Shown here piece by piece: positions 62,725 through 64,000 of a stretch of 64,000 nucleotides of DNA. This stretch comes from Anaerostipes amylophilus (lineage in GTDB: Bacteria; Bacillota; Clostridia; Lachnospirales; Lachnospiraceae). A program made the position numbers and the translations under genes. The notes below the pieces were generated by a model. The model saw nothing but the letters and a program-made list of their open reading frames with translations. It was not told the origin of the DNA and did no database searches. The stretch spans positions 124,001-188,000 of the forward strand of contig NZ_JAOQJG010000005.1 of NCBI RefSeq assembly GCF_025567365.1, given 5' to 3'. Position 1 is the first letter of the stretch. Each line of letters opens with the position of its first letter.

Positions 62725-62843
62725 AAAAGCCCTAAAACCTAGGTAACTCCTAAGTTCTAAGACCTTTGTAAGAAGAGCGATAGACGGGGCTCGAATAATC
62801 CTACGTGTCGCTAAAGCACGTAAAAAGGAGGGTTTCAGGGTTC
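62721..62843 (-). other. Structured element (possible RNA) with long closing stem
   Basis: On the minus strand AACCCTGAAACC (62831-62842) can pair with GGTTTTAGGGCTT (62727-62739), enclosing about 90 bases that include a TACGTG/CACGTA hairpin and the segment CTTAGAACTTAGGAG. A T-run (TTTTTT) follows the 3' arm. It has higher GC than its surroundings. It might be a small RNA, or the end of an IS200/IS605-type element. No known riboswitch is recognised. Confidence 0.45.
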
Positions 62844-62936
62844 TCTTTTTTCGATTTATGCAAAATTTATGCTATTGTATTTTACCATAATTTCAATTAA
62901 TATATTATAAAATTAAACCTTTGCTCCTAGCAAAAT

Positions 62937-62981
62937 AAAAAATCAAGCAGAAAATATCTCAAATAAATTCTCTGCTTGATT
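62937..62981 (-). terminator. Terminator of the putative bacteriocin-like unit
   Basis: AATCAAGCAGA (62941-62951) pairs perfectly with TCTGCTTGATT (62971-62981); the minus-strand exit is TTTTTTATTTT. Confidence 0.85.
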
Positions 62982-62993
62982 AAAATCCTTTTA

Positions 62994-63173
62994 TTATCTA
63001 TTTTTTATAAATCTTCTAATATTTTCCTCACATCTATATCCTAAAATACAAAATAATAATGCTTGTATTCCTCTTCCTACTGCATTATTAATATCTGGAG
63101 TTAGAACAATAAAAAATAAAATAAGATAACCAATTCCTATAATTAAATATCTATTATTTTTTTTATTTTTCAA
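62994..63173 (-). CDS. 59-residue membrane protein, possible immunity partner
   Basis: A TTG at 63173 has AGGTAGGTG seven bases upstream, and the frame runs 59 codons to TAA 62996-62994. The product has a basic start (KNKKNNRY), a hydrophobic helix (LIIGIGYLILFFIVLTPDI), a second weaker helix (GRGIQALLFCILGYRC) and a basic end (RRFIKNR). It lies 14 bases after the secreted peptide gene and before their common terminator. Small membrane proteins in this position often protect the producer from its own bacteriocin; this is an inference. Confidence 0.6.
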   Translation of the reverse strand: MKNKKNNRYLIIGIGYLILFFIVLTPDINNAVGRGIQALLFCILGYRCEENIRRFIKNR

Positions 63174-63187
63174 TTCATTTCACCTAC

Positions 63188-63772
63188 CTAAAACAAAACA
63201 AATACAATTAATCTCGCTCCTATTCCTGCAAATGTTTTTGGAATTCCTACTTTTTGTAATGCATGCTGAATTGCGTCTGTAATTGTCCCCTCTGCATTAG
63301 CTGCGATATTAAGAACTGCTGATACTTTTTGATATGTAAGATACTTCTCAACCTTTTCTGCTGCTGCTTTTGGTAATTTTTTTGCAGCCTTTCGAATTGC
63401 CTTCTCAAATGCTTTAGCTCCTATATGTTTAAGTTTTTTTAACATTGCTTTAGCTGCTATCTTTGCAGCCTTTGATTTTACCCCTCTTCCATAGCCATTA
63501 CTCACATTGATATTATCTTCCTTTAATGAATCATTAAAGGCTTGAGCAAATGCACTCATTTCACTTTTAGTTAATGTAGTTTCTGCATCAGATGATTGTG
63601 TACTTATTCCGTATATGATATCATTTTCATTAAAAATATCATCATTCAACGATACATCTTCCTCCGTTGCTGTAATTTCATCAGCATAAACATTAACTCC
63701 TGAAAGAGCCGTAGTTCCAATAATAACTGAAGATAAAACAATTGCTACATTCTTTTGAAATTTAAAATTCAT
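63188..63772 (-). CDS. Secreted cationic protein, possible antimicrobial peptide precursor
   Basis: 194 residues: signal peptide (VAIVLSSVIIGTTALSGVNVYA, cut near 31), an acidic pro-like region (32-90, TEEDVSLNDDIFNENDIIYG), then a strongly basic helical segment (98-150, KSKAAKIAAKAMLKKLKHIG, RKAAKKLPKAAAEKV) and a hydrophobic C-terminus ending GIGARLIVFVLF. Acidic pro-region plus cationic amphipathic helix suggests a peptide whose activity is masked until cleavage. AGGGAGGGAC precedes the ATG and TTGACA (63838-63843), 17 bases, TATTAT-like TAATAT (63815-63820) forms its promoter. Family not recognised. Sequence from 63844 to 64000 holds no gene. Confidence 0.6.
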   Translation of the reverse strand: MNFKFQKNVAIVLSSVIIGTTALSGVNVYADEITATEEDVSLNDDIFNENDIIYGISTQSSDAETTLTKSEMSAFAQAFNDSLKEDNINVSNGYGRGVKSKAAKIAAKAMLKKLKHIGAKAFEKAIRKAAKKLPKAAAEKVEKYLTYQKVSAVLNIAANAEGTITDAIQHALQKVGIPKTFAGIGARLIVFVLF

Positions 63773-64000
63773 AGATGTCCCTCCCTATTGCTAGATTGTT
63801 ATTTCATCAACCATATTAGTCCTACCAATTTTTTATGTCAATAGTTTTTTGTTTATTATTATATACAAAACTAATTGTTTTAATGGTATTGATTTTTTTA
63901 TCAAAATGATTTAGACTGTAGATACTAGTAGATAGAGGATATGCTATTAGTCTTTGTCGGCAGTAGAGAGCTGGGGTTTGCCGCCTTTCTAATCAAGAAT

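Noticed and set aside
62761..62830. tRNA-like segment (GGGCTCGAATAATCC)
   Set aside because: The rest of a cloverleaf (acceptor, D and anticodon arms) cannot be formed and the T-loop does not match the standard pattern.

Overview
The window looks like the chromosome of a low-GC, anaerobic, spore-forming Firmicute of the Lachnospiraceae type (Anaerostipes-like is a guess; no rRNA or marker gene is present to fix the genus). Reasons: AT-rich DNA with strong TTGACA/TATAAT promoters and AGGAGG ribosome sites, an oxygen-sensitive Fe-S serine dehydratase, sporulation-associated genes (a SPOCS/LysM protein and a CotS-like protein), Veg, PrsA, Mfd and Pth in a row, and a selenium/molybdenum-type xanthine dehydrogenase set. 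No tRNA, rRNA, CRISPR array or intact transposase gene was found.

Layout. 1-5 kb: end of an SDR gene, a long repeat, then a LysR regulator divergent from a serine-type symporter and sdaAB-sdaAA (serine uptake and deamination). 5-10 kb: a minus-strand potassium operon trkH-trkA-small membrane protein-kdpD-kdpE. 10-15.6 kb: a decayed sugar region, with remnants of a KDG kinase/KDPG aldolase locus and its GntR regulator, an intact alpha-glucosidase and AAA/PD-(D/E)XK protein, then remnants of a PTS operon and of a second AAA protein. 15.7-21.5 kb: a dicarboxylate/amino-acid symporter, a small-RNA gene, and marR with two ABC half-exporters. 21.6-24.6 kb: bioB behind a BirA box, and an ECF S-component plus aminotransferase pair that may salvage vitamin B6. 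24.7-30.3 kb: a Crp/Fnr regulator and a purine operon (three xanthine-dehydrogenase subunits, a MocA-like cofactor enzyme, xpt). 30.4-36.9 kb: a secreted zinc peptidase-like protein, a compact type IV pilus-like operon with one PilT-type ATPase, and two lipoproteins. 37-49.5 kb: CotS-like protein, phosphoglucomutase, GNAT, GntR, ispE, SPOCS/LysM, veg, PrsA-like foldase, mfd, pth. 49.6-51 kb: DAHP synthase behind a Phe/Tyr-rich leader-peptide attenuator. 51-60 kb: an ABC exporter between two small-RNA copies, a D-2-hydroxyacid dehydrogenase, carB and a purine permease. 60-64 kb: two NlpC/P60 hydrolases, structured elements and a two-gene unit that looks like a secreted antimicrobial peptide with a small membrane partner.

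The most unusual signals are outside the large genes. (1) A four-copy family of short transcripts (near 17.4, 51.2, 53.2 and 58.6 kb), each with its own TTGAAT/TATACT promoter, a nearly invariant pyrimidine-rich core containing AATCCTCTC, a small hairpin, and a terminator whose stem changes sequence but keeps pairing. (2) A textbook aromatic amino-acid attenuator before aroF. (3) A four-copy palindromic repeat beginning with TTGGCCAA that sits only between converging genes. (4) Two deletion scars from which the ancestral sugar loci can be partly rebuilt. (5) Several genes of 44, 59 and 38 residues that are easy to miss. All calls come from reading the sequence; no database search was run.
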